Below, in pieces: positions 1 through 7,931 of a DNA stretch of 33,973 bases. Made by a program: the position numbers and the translations under genes. The notes beneath the pieces were generated by a model, which searched no databases, was not told where the DNA came from, and was given only the letters and a program-made list of their open reading frames with translations. Numbering within the stretch: the first letter of the stretch is position 1; every line of letters begins with the position of its first letter. The stretch covers positions 1 through 33,973 of the forward strand of contig JAJDFU010000095.1 in NCBI GenBank assembly GCA_020528935.1, in the 5' to 3' direction. This stretch comes from Saprospiraceae bacterium. GTDB lineage: Bacteria; Bacteroidota; Bacteroidia; Chitinophagales; Saprospiraceae.

Positions 1-5
1 CAGAC

Positions 6-1442
6 ATGATCTTCGATTTGCCCAGGGATGAGAGCCCCATCATCAAACTGATCGGCGTGGGCGGCGGCGGCAGCAATGCCGTTACGCACATGTATCGGCA
101 GGGCATAGTAGGGGTAGATTTCGCCATTTGCAATACGGATGGGCAGGCCATGGAGCAGAGCCCGGTACCCACGCGCATCCAGCTGGGCCCCAACCTCACG
201 GAGGGCCGCGGTGCGGGCTCCAAACCCAATGTGGGCAAGCTGGCCTGTGAGGAATCCATAGAGGAAGTACGCAAGTATATGGAGAACAACTGCAAGATGA
301 TGTTCATCACGGCCGGCATGGGGGGCGGCACGGGTACCGGAGCTGCACCCATCATCGCCAAGGCCGCCCAGGAGATGGATATTCTCACTGTGGGCATCGT
401 CACCCTGCCGTTCTCTTTTGAGGGAAAACGCCGGTTGCGCCAGGCCATGGACGGACTCAACGAACTCAAGAAAAACGTGGATACGCTGATCGTGATCTCC
501 AACGATAAGCTGCGGCAGATCCACGGCAATCTTTCCCTTTCGGATGCCTTTGCCCAGGCAGACACTGTGCTCACTACGGCAGCCAAAGGCATTGCTGAGA
601 TCATCACCGTGCCCGGTTACGTCAACGTGGACTTTGAGGACGTCAATACCGTCATGCGGGAGAGCGGGGTGGCCATCATGGGCACCGCCACCGTCGAGGG
701 CGACGATCGGGCCAAGCGCGCGGTAGACGAAGCCCTGCACTCGCCCCTGCTGGAGGACAACGACATTCGCGGCGCCCAGCACATCCTGCTCAATATCAGC
801 TCGGGCACCCGGGAGGTGACCATGGACGAGATCTTTGAGATCACCGAGTTTGTACAGGAAGAGGCCGGGCACGGCACCGACCTCATCTGGGGCAACTGCT
901 TCGACGAGAACCTGGGCGATGCGATCAGCGTAACCGTGATCGCCACGGGCTTTGAAAAAAGCCGGAACAGCATCCTCCGCCCGGAAGAGAACCGGATCGT
1001 GGTGTCGCTGGATGAAGAGGAACGGCAGCCCGCCAAGCCCAAAGGTCCCGGACTGTCGGATATCGGCTTCCAGCAGAAGGAAGAGGCCGGGCAGACCTTC
1101 GAGTTTGAGGACATTCAGCCGCGAAAGTCGGTGCGGTCGGCCGATGCCGAGGAACCCTGGACGAACGAGGAGAAGAACGCTATAGAGGAGGCCAAACGCC
1201 GCCGCTACGAAGAAGAGCAACGCCGCAAGCAGCACCTGCAGAACAACGGCAAGCTCAAGCTCAACAACCCCAAAACGATCAACGAACTGGAAAGCGAGCC
1301 GGCTTACCTGCGCCGCGGCGTCAACCTGGACGCCCTGCCCGATGCCGAGGAGCCCTCGCTCTCCAAATGGACAATTTCCGATGAGGAGGAACCCACCCTG
1401 GAAGAAGGTGGAAATTCCTTCTTGCACGATAATGTGGATTGA
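6..1442 (+). CDS. ftsZ: Cell division protein FtsZ
   Basis: FtsZ is the tubulin-like GTPase that polymerises into the cytokinetic Z-ring at midcell. Visible motifs are the N-terminal nucleotide-binding GGGGSN (about residues 19-24), the tubulin signature GGGTGTG (106-112) and the T7 catalytic loop NVDFEDV (207-213), whose acidic residues complete the GTPase site across two subunits. After about residue 320 comes a charged, low-complexity linker. It is followed by PAYLRRGVNLD near residue 430, the equivalent of the conserved C-terminal peptide that binds FtsA, and by a terminal LHDNVD typical of Bacteroidota FtsZ. The 478-residue length fits this phylum. The ATG lies five bases from the window edge and the frame is open upstream, so a slightly earlier start cannot be excluded. 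A terminator follows closely, so this is probably the last gene of the division cluster. Confidence 0.97.
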   Translation: MIFDLPRDESPIIKLIGVGGGGSNAVTHMYRQGIVGVDFAICNTDGQAMEQSPVPTRIQLGPNLTEGRGAGSKPNVGKLACEESIEEVRKYMENNCKMMFITAGMGGGTGTGAAPIIAKAAQEMDILTVGIVTLPFSFEGKRRLRQAMDGLNELKKNVDTLIVISNDKLRQIHGNLSLSDAFAQADTVLTTAAKGIAEIITVPGYVNVDFEDVNTVMRESGVAIMGTATVEGDDRAKRAVDEALHSPLLEDNDIRGAQHILLNISSGTREVTMDEIFEITEFVQEEAGHGTDLIWGNCFDENLGDAISVTVIATGFEKSRNSILRPEENRIVVSLDEEERQPAKPKGPGLSDIGFQQKEEAGQTFEFEDIQPRKSVRSADAEEPWTNEEKNAIEEAKRRRYEEEQRRKQHLQNNGKLKLNNPKTINELESEPAYLRRGVNLDALPDAEEPSLSKWTISDEEEPTLEEGGNSFLHDNVD

Positions 1443-1489
1443 TTCCTGGTGTCTGTAACCAGGCATTAGGTTGGTTGAGTCGGTAACTG

Positions 1490-1532
1490 GGATGGGGTTT
1501 GGTCCGCTGTGATTAAACCCCTATCCTTTTTT
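1490..1532 (+). terminator. Rho-independent terminator after ftsZ
   Basis: GGAT-GGGGTTT (1490-1500) pairs with AAACCCC-ATCC (1515-1526, one bulged T) around a 14-nt loop and is followed directly by six T residues (1527-1532). It lies about 50 nt past the ftsZ stop on the same strand. A smaller hairpin, CCTGGT / ACCAGG (1445-1463), sits between the stop and this terminator. Confidence 0.8.
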
Positions 1533-1937
1533 GCCTTCCAACAGGTAGTGCATCAGCAAAACGGCTTGAATGCACATTAACAAAGCTTTAACCCGAAAAT
1601 TCACCGAATTTATCACTTCTAGGCTGCACAATTTCAAGACTCTGAAAATCAAACTTTTACGAATAATTCAGTCCCATTCTTTCGGCAACTATCCTACCCG
1701 CGTTCGGGTATACAGCCAGTTGCAAGGGTCAGGGCAATACGGACGATCCTTCGGATATCAGCATCGAAGATGCTTGTATAAGTGTTTGAAAATGAGCCTG
1801 TTTTAAGCCATTTGTCGTCGTTATTTACGGGTTTCCCTGAATAATTCGGGGTAATTCCTTGTTTACAACAAGAAGGGAAAAATCACAGTTAAATAGATTA
1901 AAGAAGCAAGTCGTATTCCCATAACACATCCAAGACC
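1533..1937. other. Non-coding gap between ftsZ and the 90-aa gene
   Basis: This AT-richer stretch holds no gene I can support. A 78-codon open frame at 1570-1806 is basic, has no recognisable domain and looks like chance. The stretch contains repeat copy A (1811-1853) and a small CTTGT / ACAAG hairpin just after it (about 1858-1872). I see no full TTG / TAnnTTTG promoter for the downstream small gene. Confidence 0.5.
1811..1853 (-). repeat. Short palindromic intergenic repeat, copy A
   Basis: Read on the minus strand, the copy begins CCCCGAATTATTC, continues GGGAAACCCGT and ends in AATAACGACGACAAA. The two halves are partly self-complementary (a GAATTATT-type arm against an AATAA-type arm). 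The same order of blocks occurs at 2321-2362 and 12864-12912, always outside genes. It resembles a REP/MITE-like dispersed element. Three copies in 34 kb make chance unlikely. Confidence 0.7.
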
Positions 1938-2210
1938 ATGAATAGCCGAAAGATTAAACTCGCACTCAGCGTGAGCCTGTTGAACGACTCTTCGGGCAAT
2001 GCGCTGCTGGCCGCCCAAGACCTGATGGCCAGCTTCAAAGACGAGGTGGGCGCTTTTCTGGGCCTGTCCCAGTTGAAGCGCGAACCCCTCAACGAAAGCC
2101 ATATCCGCGAGCGCTACGCCCTCAAGTACGAGCGCTGTACGCTGGATCTGGACCTGGTGAGCAATTCCATGACCAACAGCCGCCAGGTACAGCGCCTTCA
2201 ACTGCGATAA
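1938..2210 (+). CDS. Small hypothetical protein (90 aa)
   Basis: I do not recognise this family. The product is a soluble, mixed-charge 90-residue protein with no signal peptide, membrane segment or Cys/His cluster. It begins MNSRKIKLALSVSLL and ends in a polar RQVQRLQLR tail. Reasons to accept it are a clean ATG, gene-like third-position GC content that contrasts with the AT-rich flanks, and a strong intrinsic terminator on the same strand 25 nt after its stop. It stands alone between ftsZ and the permease gene and lies between two same-orientation copies of the short palindromic repeat. It could be a small regulatory or accessory protein. No function is assigned. Confidence 0.65.
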   Translation: MNSRKIKLALSVSLLNDSSGNALLAAQDLMASFKDEVGAFLGLSQLKREPLNESHIRERYALKYERCTLDLDLVSNSMTNSRQVQRLQLR

Positions 2211-2235
2211 CCTCTGTGAACCTATCCAATAATGG

Positions 2236-2268
2236 AAGGTCGCATCCCTGCGGGTTGCGGCCTTTTTT
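2236..2268 (+). terminator. Strong Rho-independent terminator after the 90-aa gene
   Basis: AAGGTCGCATCCC (2236-2248) pairs with GGGTTGCGGCCTT (2252-2264) around a 3-nt loop, with one T:T mismatch and one G:T pair. The 3' arm runs into a T tract ending at 2268. It lies 25 nt past the stop of the small gene, which supports transcription of that gene. Confidence 0.88.
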
Positions 2269-2320
2269 CGTCGCTGAGGGGGCTTCGTTTAACCCGGAAA
2301 GTTCGCTGTATTTTCAGCCG

Positions 2321-2362
2321 CTTATCGTCATTATTCACGGAGACCCGTGCATAATCCGGGTC
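2321..2362 (-). repeat. Short palindromic intergenic repeat, copy B
   Basis: On the minus strand it reads CCCGGATTAT, GCACGGG, CCGTG and then AATAATGACGATAAG. ATTATGCACGG and CCGTGAATAAT are nearly perfect inverted arms, so the element can fold into a hairpin. It shares block order with copies A and C. Confidence 0.72.
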
Positions 2363-2443
2363 AATGCGATTTCAAGGGTAAAAGGCCACGAACGAATATG
2401 ACATTTTTCCTGGAAAACCGTATTCCATTCCCGCTTGCCGTTT

Positions 2444-2469
2444 ACCTGCCGAAGGCATGGCAGGCAGGT
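2444..2469. repeat. Inverted repeat ACCTGCC...GGCAGGT
   Basis: Seven-base perfect arms (2444-2450 and 2463-2469) flank a 12-nt centre that contains a further GGCA. It is GC-rich, lacks a T tract and lies 60-90 nt upstream of the permease gene. Short CCTGCC/GGCAGG palindromes are common between Bacteroidota genes. A regulatory role is possible but not shown. Confidence 0.5.
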
Positions 2470-2516
2470 TGCCCTAAAAACCGGATAGGGCCAAACGTCC
2501 GGGCTTGAATTCCTGC

Positions 2517-2524
2517 TATATTTG
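2517..2524 (+). promoter_or_regulatory. TATATTTG -7-like box before the permease gene
   Basis: The box matches the Bacteroidota -7 consensus TAnnTTTG and ends 8 nt before the ATG, which would give an almost leaderless transcript. No TTG is seen at the expected -33 spacing, so this is a weak call. The same box at the same 8-nt distance precedes the gene at 29096. Confidence 0.35.
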
Positions 2525-2532
2525 CTGATCCG

Positions 2533-4134
2533 ATGATGCGCATTAAAAAGATCGACGGCTGGCTATTTCGAAGCTTCATTCCGCCCTTTATCGTCACCTT
2601 TATGATCGCCACTTTTGTGCTGCTCATGCAGATCCTGTGGCTGTACATAGACGATCTGGCCGGCAAGGGGCTCAATATTTTCCTGGTGGTAGAACTGCTG
2701 GCCTACAAGTGTGTATCTCTGGTACCGCTCGCTTTGCCGCTGGCCATCCTCATCTCTTCCCTCATGGTGCTGGGCAATCTGGCTGAACGTTACGAGCTGT
2801 CCAGCCTCAAGTCGGCGGGCATCCCCCTTTTGCGCATCATGCGTCCCATACTTTTTTTCGGGCTGGGCGCCCTGGTCCTTTCCTACATGTGTTCCAACTA
2901 CTTCATACCGGTTGCCAACCTGAAATTCGGCTCGCGCATGTGGGATATCCAGCGCCAAAAACCCACGCTGAGCCTGGATGCCAAGGTGTTCAACTACGAC
3001 TTCGACGGCTTTGTCATCCACATCGGCGAAAAGGGTAAAGACGGACGCCGGATCGAGAACGTACTCATCTACGACCACTCCGGCTCTGCCCAGGAAGGGG
3101 TGAGCGAGATCACGGCCCGGGAGGGGGAGATGTTTTCGGCCGAAAACGGGAAGTACTTCGTCATGCGCCTGCTGGATGGGCATCAATACATGGAGGCCCA
3201 GCCCTCCGGAAAAGGGACCTTTCCCTTTATTCGGACCTCCTTCGGGGAGTGGGTAAAGGTGTTTGATCTGTCCGAATTTCAGCTGACGCGCACCGATGAG
3301 GAGCTGTTCAAGTCCAACCGGACCATGCTATCCAGCGGTCAGTTGCGCGAAGCCATGGATTCCATCGAGATGAAGATCGAACAGCGCCGGGAAGGCGTGG
3401 TCAAATACCTGAGGAATTTTTACGCCCCGGTGCGCAGTGAAGAACAGCAGCTTCCCATTCAGCGGATGAAGAGCAAAGCAGTTGAATCCGCCGGCGCAAA
3501 AGTCGCGGAGCGCCTCGATACCCTCCCCAAACAAGAGGAAGCCCCCATGCAGGAAGGCATGGGGCCGCCCGACCGCTCCTATGAAGCACGGGCGTATGAG
3601 CTGCCGGATTCCGTTTCTTCGTTTGATCAGCTCCTGGCCGGGCTGCCCCGATACCGCAGAAAAAGCTATATCAACAAGGCGCAGACCTTTGCCCGCAGCA
3701 TCCTCAACCAGACCCAGTCGGCCAATCGAACGATCGCCGACCTGGCCGAATCCCATGTGAAGCACGAGTACGACATGCACATGAAATACAGCATGGCCGT
3801 GATCTGCATCCTCTTTGTGCTGATCGGGGCTCCCATGGGGGCCATCATCCGCAAAGGGGGGTTCGGTTACCCCATATTGGTCGCCATCCTGTTTTTCATG
3901 CTGTTTATCATTCTCACGATCTTTTGCCGGAAAATTGCCGAATCCTTTATCGTTCCGGCCTGGCTGGCGGCCTGGATCCCCTGCATGATCTTTCTGCCGT
4001 TGGGGCTTCGGCTTACCTTCAAAGCTATGAACGATTCCAAGCTGCTGGATGTAGATCGCTACCTGGCGCCTTTGCGCCGATTTTTACAAAAGCGGAAAAA
4101 GAAGAAAGACCATGCGGCAACTGTGGTGGGCTAA
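2533..4134 (+). CDS. LptF/LptG family (YjgP/YjgQ) LPS-transport permease
   Basis: This family forms the membrane part of the LptB2FG ABC transporter, which extracts lipopolysaccharide from the inner membrane and feeds it to the LptA/C bridge. The 533-residue product has three N-terminal membrane helices (about 14-37, 55-82, 103-126), a periplasmic beta-rich domain, and three more helices in roughly the last 120 residues, the standard LptF/G layout. A long polar insert (about residues 265-425), with a Pro/Glu-rich stretch and helical segments, makes it longer than the roughly 360-residue enterobacterial proteins. This is usual for Bacteroidota homologues. The tail is strongly basic (QKRKKKK). 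Two consecutive ATGs open the gene and I took the first. I cannot tell LptF from LptG. The next gene overlaps it by 23 nt, indicating co-transcription. Confidence 0.9.
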   Translation: MMRIKKIDGWLFRSFIPPFIVTFMIATFVLLMQILWLYIDDLAGKGLNIFLVVELLAYKCVSLVPLALPLAILISSLMVLGNLAERYELSSLKSAGIPLLRIMRPILFFGLGALVLSYMCSNYFIPVANLKFGSRMWDIQRQKPTLSLDAKVFNYDFDGFVIHIGEKGKDGRRIENVLIYDHSGSAQEGVSEITAREGEMFSAENGKYFVMRLLDGHQYMEAQPSGKGTFPFIRTSFGEWVKVFDLSEFQLTRTDEELFKSNRTMLSSGQLREAMDSIEMKIEQRREGVVKYLRNFYAPVRSEEQQLPIQRMKSKAVESAGAKVAERLDTLPKQEEAPMQEGMGPPDRSYEARAYELPDSVSSFDQLLAGLPRYRRKSYINKAQTFARSILNQTQSANRTIADLAESHVKHEYDMHMKYSMAVICILFVLIGAPMGAIIRKGGFGYPILVAILFFMLFIILTIFCRKIAESFIVPAWLAAWIPCMIFLPLGLRLTFKAMNDSKLLDVDRYLAPLRRFLQKRKKKKDHAATVVG

Positions 4135-4792
4135 TCGCCTCTTTTTCAGTTTGATCGTCATTTTCATACTCTTGGCATCGGCCGGGCTGGCCGTATGGGA
4201 ACACGGAGAGGCCATTTTGCTGTTCAGCGGACATCGCAGTCCGTTCTGGAACGAGTTCTTTCGCGTGGCCAATACCTTTGGCGAAGAGCCCGCTTTCGTG
4301 CTGGCCTTTCTTTTTCTCCTTTTTGTGGGGTATCGCTATGCCGCGGGTGTGCCCCTGCTGGCCGGGGCAGCCACCCTGCTGGCTTTTGGCGCCAAAAGCT
4401 TGTTTGGCAGGCCTCGGCCCATGGCGTACTTCCGGGAAGTTGACCGCTGGCACGAAGTGGTTCCCGTGGAGGGCGTCGCTGTGCACAGCGGGCTGAATAG
4501 CTTTCCCTCTGGACATACCCTGGCGGCCTTTGCGCTGTTCACCTATCTGGCCCTGGTCGTTCCCCGAAAGCAGGGCACTGCGCTGCTGTTCTTTCTCCTC
4601 GCCTTGAGCGGCGGCCTGGCGCGCATTTATCTGGTCCAGCACTTCCTGGAAGACGTACTGGCCGGCGCCGTACTGGGCGTTTTGCTGGGCTTGGCGGCCT
4701 ATCTCCTGCTCCGGCCCACTGCAGGGCGGAAGAGCTGGTGGGACGGCAGCCTCGGCCAGTGGAACCTATCGGCATTCAAATCCAAGGCATGA
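4112..4792 (+). CDS. PAP2-family membrane phosphatase
   Basis: This is a type 2 phosphatidic acid phosphatase, a family of membrane enzymes that dephosphorylate lipid phosphates such as undecaprenyl diphosphate or lipid A. All three signature blocks are visible in the 226-residue product: K95-to-RP (KSLFGRPRP), PSGH at 132-135, and R171-xxxxx-H177-xxx-D181 (ARIYLVQHFLEDV). H135, H177 and R171 are the expected catalytic residues. Six hydrophobic helices surround them, the first at residues 10-29. The start overlaps the upstream permease gene by 23 nt, and the stop overlaps the next ATG in an ATGA, so the three genes are probably translated from one mRNA. Its place beside an LPS-transport gene suggests a role in recycling the lipid carrier or modifying lipid A. 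The substrate is not determinable from sequence. Confidence 0.9.
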   Translation: MRQLWWANRLFFSLIVIFILLASAGLAVWEHGEAILLFSGHRSPFWNEFFRVANTFGEEPAFVLAFLFLLFVGYRYAAGVPLLAGAATLLAFGAKSLFGRPRPMAYFREVDRWHEVVPVEGVAVHSGLNSFPSGHTLAAFALFTYLALVVPRKQGTALLFFLLALSGGLARIYLVQHFLEDVLAGAVLGVLLGLAAYLLLRPTAGRKSWWDGSLGQWNLSAFKSKA

Positions 4793-5343
4793 AGCCGCTC
4801 GTCCCGGACATCCGAACCGAGCGCCTGTTGCTGCGCGAGCTCAATCCGGGGCTGTCGGATTGGCTTTTTCATCAGGCAGATCCCGAGGAGCAGCAGCGCT
4901 TTTTCGGCTGTGCGTCCAGGGAGGCCCTGCACGGACAAGTCCGGCGTTTTCGCGACAGCCTGGTCAGTAATGCCCGCTTTTCCTTTCGCCATTGGCTTTT
5001 GGTACAGGCTGAAGACGGAACCGTGATCGGCGATGCGGGGTATCACACCTGGCACATACAGCATGCACGCGCCGAATTGGGCTATGGGCTGCGCAGCGAG
5101 GAATGGGGGGGGCGTGGATTCATGAGTGAGGCGTTGGAACGCATCCTCCAGCTGGGTTTCGGCGACATGGATCTGTACCGGGTAGAAGCTTTTGTGAGCC
5201 CCTACAACCGGCCTTCCCTGGCCATTCTACACCGCCTGGGTTTCGAACGGGAGGGCTGCCTGCGCGGGCACTTCCGGGCCAATGGGCGCCAAAACGACGC
5301 CTGGTGCTATGCCCTGCTTCGGCCCCAGTGGGCATCCAGGTGA
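4789..5343 (+). CDS. GNAT acetyltransferase, RimJ/RimL type
   Basis: The 184-residue protein opens with the usual RimJ/RimL beginning (IRTERLLLRELNP). It carries the acetyl-CoA pyrophosphate-binding loop at about 102-115 (RSEEWGGRGFMSEA) and the characteristic C-terminal block N140-xxS...LGFEREG, followed by a polar NGRQNDAWCYALL stretch. Family members acetylate protein N-termini or small-molecule amines using acetyl-CoA, in the cytoplasm. I placed the start at the ATG that overlaps the PAP2 stop (ATGA). An in-frame extension of 17 codons exists but lies inside the upstream gene and lacks family similarity. The acceptor is unknown. This GNAT is not of the PseH type and lies 15 kb from the pseudaminic-acid operon, so it is not an obvious substitute for PseH. 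Confidence 0.88.
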   Translation: MKPLVPDIRTERLLLRELNPGLSDWLFHQADPEEQQRFFGCASREALHGQVRRFRDSLVSNARFSFRHWLLVQAEDGTVIGDAGYHTWHIQHARAELGYGLRSEEWGGRGFMSEALERILQLGFGDMDLYRVEAFVSPYNRPSLAILHRLGFEREGCLRGHFRANGRQNDAWCYALLRPQWASR

Positions 5344-5377
5344 GCATGGGCCTTCCGGCAACGGCCGTGCTCTGTTC

Positions 5378-5391
5378 GGGCGGAAACGCCC
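5378..5391. terminator. GNRA-type hairpin between convergent genes
   Basis: GGGCG-GAAA-CGCCC forms a perfect 5-bp stem with a GAAA tetraloop in the 48-nt space between the acetyltransferase stop and the symporter stop. It has no proper T tract on either strand, so a terminator role is only plausible. Confidence 0.3.
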
Positions 5392-6915
5392 TTACTTCAC
5401 CGTTTCGATCTCGCCGGTTCGGATCTTTTGGATGTACTTCCGGAGTTCTTTGCGCACATCGGGCAGCAAGAAGAGCAGACCGATCATATTGGGCACGACC
5501 ATGGCGAAGATCATAGCATCCGAAAAACCGATGACCGCATCCAGGCTGGCGGCGCTGCCTACAATGATAAACAGGCAAAAGAGGATCTTATACACGGTAT
5601 CTGTGACCTTACTGCGGCCAAAAAGGTACATCCAGCTCTGCAGGCCGTAGTACGACCAGGAAAGCATGGTCGAGAAGGCGAAGAGCACTACGGCTATGGT
5701 GAGCACATAGGGGAACCAGGGAATGACGTCGGCAAAGGCGGCGGAGGTGAGGTCCACCCCGCTGATGGAGCCATCGGTCTGGTAGTTGCCGGTTATTGTT
5801 GTACCCCTGCCGGTCTGCTTGCAACGCGTCTGGTGTTCAATGAAGGGTGCCAATAGGCCATCCAGGCCCGACATGGCCTGGGTCTCGGGTTGGACGGCCG
5901 AGGGCGCGATGGCGGCAGATCACAGCCCGGCCTCATGCGACAAGGCCGCCCGCCGAAAGCCCTTGACCAGCACCCCGACGATGCCGCCGGCTATGCCCTG
6001 CCCGGTAAAGGCGCCGTTGAAAATCTTTCCGAAGGCATCGGGCACCTGGCCCAGATTGGCGAAAATGATGACCAGGGCAGCTAGCACATACACCCCGCAC
6101 ATGAAAGGGACGACCCGTTCGGTCACCAGGCCGATGCGCTTGATGCCGCCGATGATGACCAGAGCGACCATTACGGCCAGAATAAGGCCGAAGATCAGCC
6201 CGGAACTTCCCCCCTGGATATTGAACATGTCAATGAATTGCTGGGCAGCCTGATTGGCCTGAAACATATTGCCGCCCCCGAAACTGCCTCCAATACACAT
6301 GATGGCGAAAAGTACGGCCAGGATCCGCCCCAGCCCGGCATAGCCCTTTCCGGCCAGGCCGCGGGAAAGGTAGTACATGGGGCCGCCGTACACCGTGCCG
6401 TCCGGGCCGATATCGCGGTACTTTACTCCGAGGGTGCATTCGGTGAACTTGGAGGCCATACCGAGCAGCCCGGCGGTGACCATCCAAAAGGTAGCGCCGG
6501 GCCCGCCCAGGGAGATGGCCACGGCCACCCCGGCGATATTGCCCAGCCCCACCGTGCCGCTCAGCGCCGCGGTGAGTGCCTGAAAGTGGGATACCTCGCC
6601 GCTTTCATTGGGATCCGAATACTTGCCCCGCACCGTATCGATCGCGAGCTTGAAATTCCGGAATTGCACAAACCCGAAATACAGGGTGAAAAACGTGGCG
6701 CCCAAGAGCAGCACAATAACGACGATCGGCAGGGCAGTGGCGTCGGTTTCTCCAAAGTTGATGGGGTAAAAAACGATCTTTTCCACCATTTCGGTGATGG
6801 GCTGAACCGTTTCGTTAATGCGCTGGTCCAATCCTTTGGGTTCTTCGTTTTGGGCCAGGCCCAGGAGGGGAAGGAGGCCGGCCATAAAGGTACCCAACAG
6901 ACGACGATTGATCAT
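5392..6915 (-). pseudogene. AGCS sodium:alanine symporter with in-frame stop
   Basis: This is an amino acid carrier of the alanine/glycine:cation symporter family (inner membrane, Na+-coupled uptake). Starting at MINRRLLGTF, the frame has a signal-like N-terminus and then the family blocks SGTVGLGNIAGV (119-130), GGPMYYLSRG (177-186) and GFRRAALSHEAG (319-330). Codon 332 (5920-5922) is TGA where the family has Gly. The same frame then continues without shift to a normal symporter C-terminus, giving 507 codons in all. Around the stop, conserved residues are altered: SNEAG reads SHEAG, and the helix normally reading like DTVVICTMTALVI reads EHQTRCKQTGRGT at identical length. The gene is therefore either a decaying pseudogene or a patch of bad sequence. 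The first 331 residues alone would lack several membrane helices. Neighbouring genes use TGA as a true stop, so recoding is unlikely. Confidence 0.85.
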
Positions 6916-7128
6916 GCTCGCTTGCTTTCGGAGTGTAGGGAATAGAAAACCCGAGGTGAAGGCGGGGCCAACTCCGGCTATGCCAAGCCCGTCGAGATGG
7001 CCCAGAAGCCAGATCCGGAGGGCGTGATCAGCCCGGCGATCACCGGGCGCCACACTGGCCGAAGATCGACGATCACAATCCACTTCGACCTCGGTAAAAT
7101 GGACGTTAAGGTATTTTTTTATTTTTAC

Positions 7129-7155
7129 TTGGTCAAAGAAAGCGAAATAATTTTG
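7129..7155 (+). promoter_or_regulatory. Bacteroidota-type promoter for the ECF sigma gene
   Basis: TTG at 7129-7131 and TAATTTTG at 7148-7155 match the -33 TTG / -7 TAnnTTTG consensus, with 19 nt from the first base of one to the first base of the other. Transcription would start near 7160 and give a leader of roughly 45 nt before the ATG at 7207. Confidence 0.6.
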
Positions 7156-7206
7156 GAGCCGGTCGCCGAGGCCATTCCCCGATCCGCCCATCGCTCAGAA
7201 TGCTAC

Positions 7207-7758
7207 ATGCCGAGCCAGCCTCCTACAGATGATGAACTCCTTGCATTGTTGCAGCGCGCTCCGGAGCAGGGCATCGACCTCCTGTTTCGCAAGCACTATG
7301 CCTGGCTCTGCCAGCGCATTATCCGGCTGGTCAAAGAACCCGCATTGGCCGAAGACCTCGCCCAGGACGTGTTCCTCGAGCTCTGGAAGAAGCGCGAGCA
7401 ACTGCGCATACAGGCATCGATTCCGGCTTACCTGGCACGAGCCGGCCGGAACAAGGCGCTCAACTATCTGCGCGACCACCGCATGGATCAGCAAAGGGAA
7501 GAGCTCACCGACGAACGCTGGCTGGTTGAGGCCCAGGCGGTAGCACAGCTTCAGGCCAGGGATCTTCAGGACCGCGTGGATGCCCTGTTGGACAGCCTGC
7601 CGGATCGGTGCCGGCTGGTTTTTGTGCTCAGCCGTTTCGAAGACCTCAGCAACAGGGAGATCGCACAGCAATTGGGCATAGCGGAAAAAACCGTGGAAAA
7701 CCAGATGAATAAGGCCCTGCGCTTGATGCGGGCCGGGCTCGATTCGTATTTTTCATGA
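7207..7758 (+). CDS. ECF-type RNA polymerase sigma-70 factor
   Basis: This extracytoplasmic-function sigma factor directs RNA polymerase to a small regulon when its anti-sigma factor is inactivated. The 183-residue product has a region-2 domain (about 23-92), with AEDLAQDVFLELWKKRE for core binding and -10 recognition, and a region-4 helix-turn-helix domain (about 122-175), with DLSNREIAQQLGIAEKTVENQM. That two-domain layout and length are standard. I chose the ATG at 7207, giving MPSQPPTDDEL. The open frame extends 70 codons upstream, but that part runs through the promoter and has no family similarity. The next two genes are FecR and an STN-bearing TonB receptor, so this is a FecI-like regulator of a surface-signalling system. 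Confidence 0.93.
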   Translation: MPSQPPTDDELLALLQRAPEQGIDLLFRKHYAWLCQRIIRLVKEPALAEDLAQDVFLELWKKREQLRIQASIPAYLARAGRNKALNYLRDHRMDQQREELTDERWLVEAQAVAQLQARDLQDRVDALLDSLPDRCRLVFVLSRFEDLSNREIAQQLGIAEKTVENQMNKALRLMRAGLDSYFS

Positions 7759-7931
7759 GTCAGGTGGCTGACAGATCGCAGTTTACATCTTTTTGGCCTG
7801 GGGGGTAATGCCTTGCTTTGTGTCTCAAGAACAAGCGAGACGCCCCCCTGGAGGCACGAGCTTCGGATTGGGACTCAAAAAATCAAATGCGGGCAGCTTC
7901 GGCTCGCCCTAATCGAAACGCTCCAGTTGGC

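Larger units (their letters stand above)
2269..2532. other. Non-coding gap upstream of the LptF/LptG gene
   Basis: The gap holds repeat copy B (2321-2362), a GC-rich inverted repeat with arms ACCTGCC / GGCAGGT (2444-2469), and a TATATTTG box just before the permease gene. No credible coding frame is seen. Confidence 0.6.

Noticed and set aside
1570..1806. 78-codon open frame after ftsZ
   Set aside because: It lies in AT-rich sequence past the ftsZ terminator and has a basic, repetitive-looking translation with no domain and no start signal. It is probably chance.
4738..4788. 17-codon extension of the RimJ/RimL acetyltransferase
   Set aside because: It lies inside the PAP2 gene. The ATGA overlap start at 4789 leaves exactly the family-like sequence.
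5920..5922. TGA read as an amino acid (Gly recoding or selenocysteine) in the symporter gene
   Set aside because: ftsZ, the sigma-factor gene, pseB and many others here end at TGA in the normal way, and no SECIS-like structure is apparent. The surrounding cluster of substitutions fits decay or sequence error better.
7021..7050. Hairpin GCCCGG-CGATCA-CCGGGC between the symporter and sigma-factor genes as a riboswitch
   Set aside because: Only a 6-bp stem is visible, with none of the conserved glycine- or other riboswitch core motifs I know. It may be chance in a GC-rich spacer.
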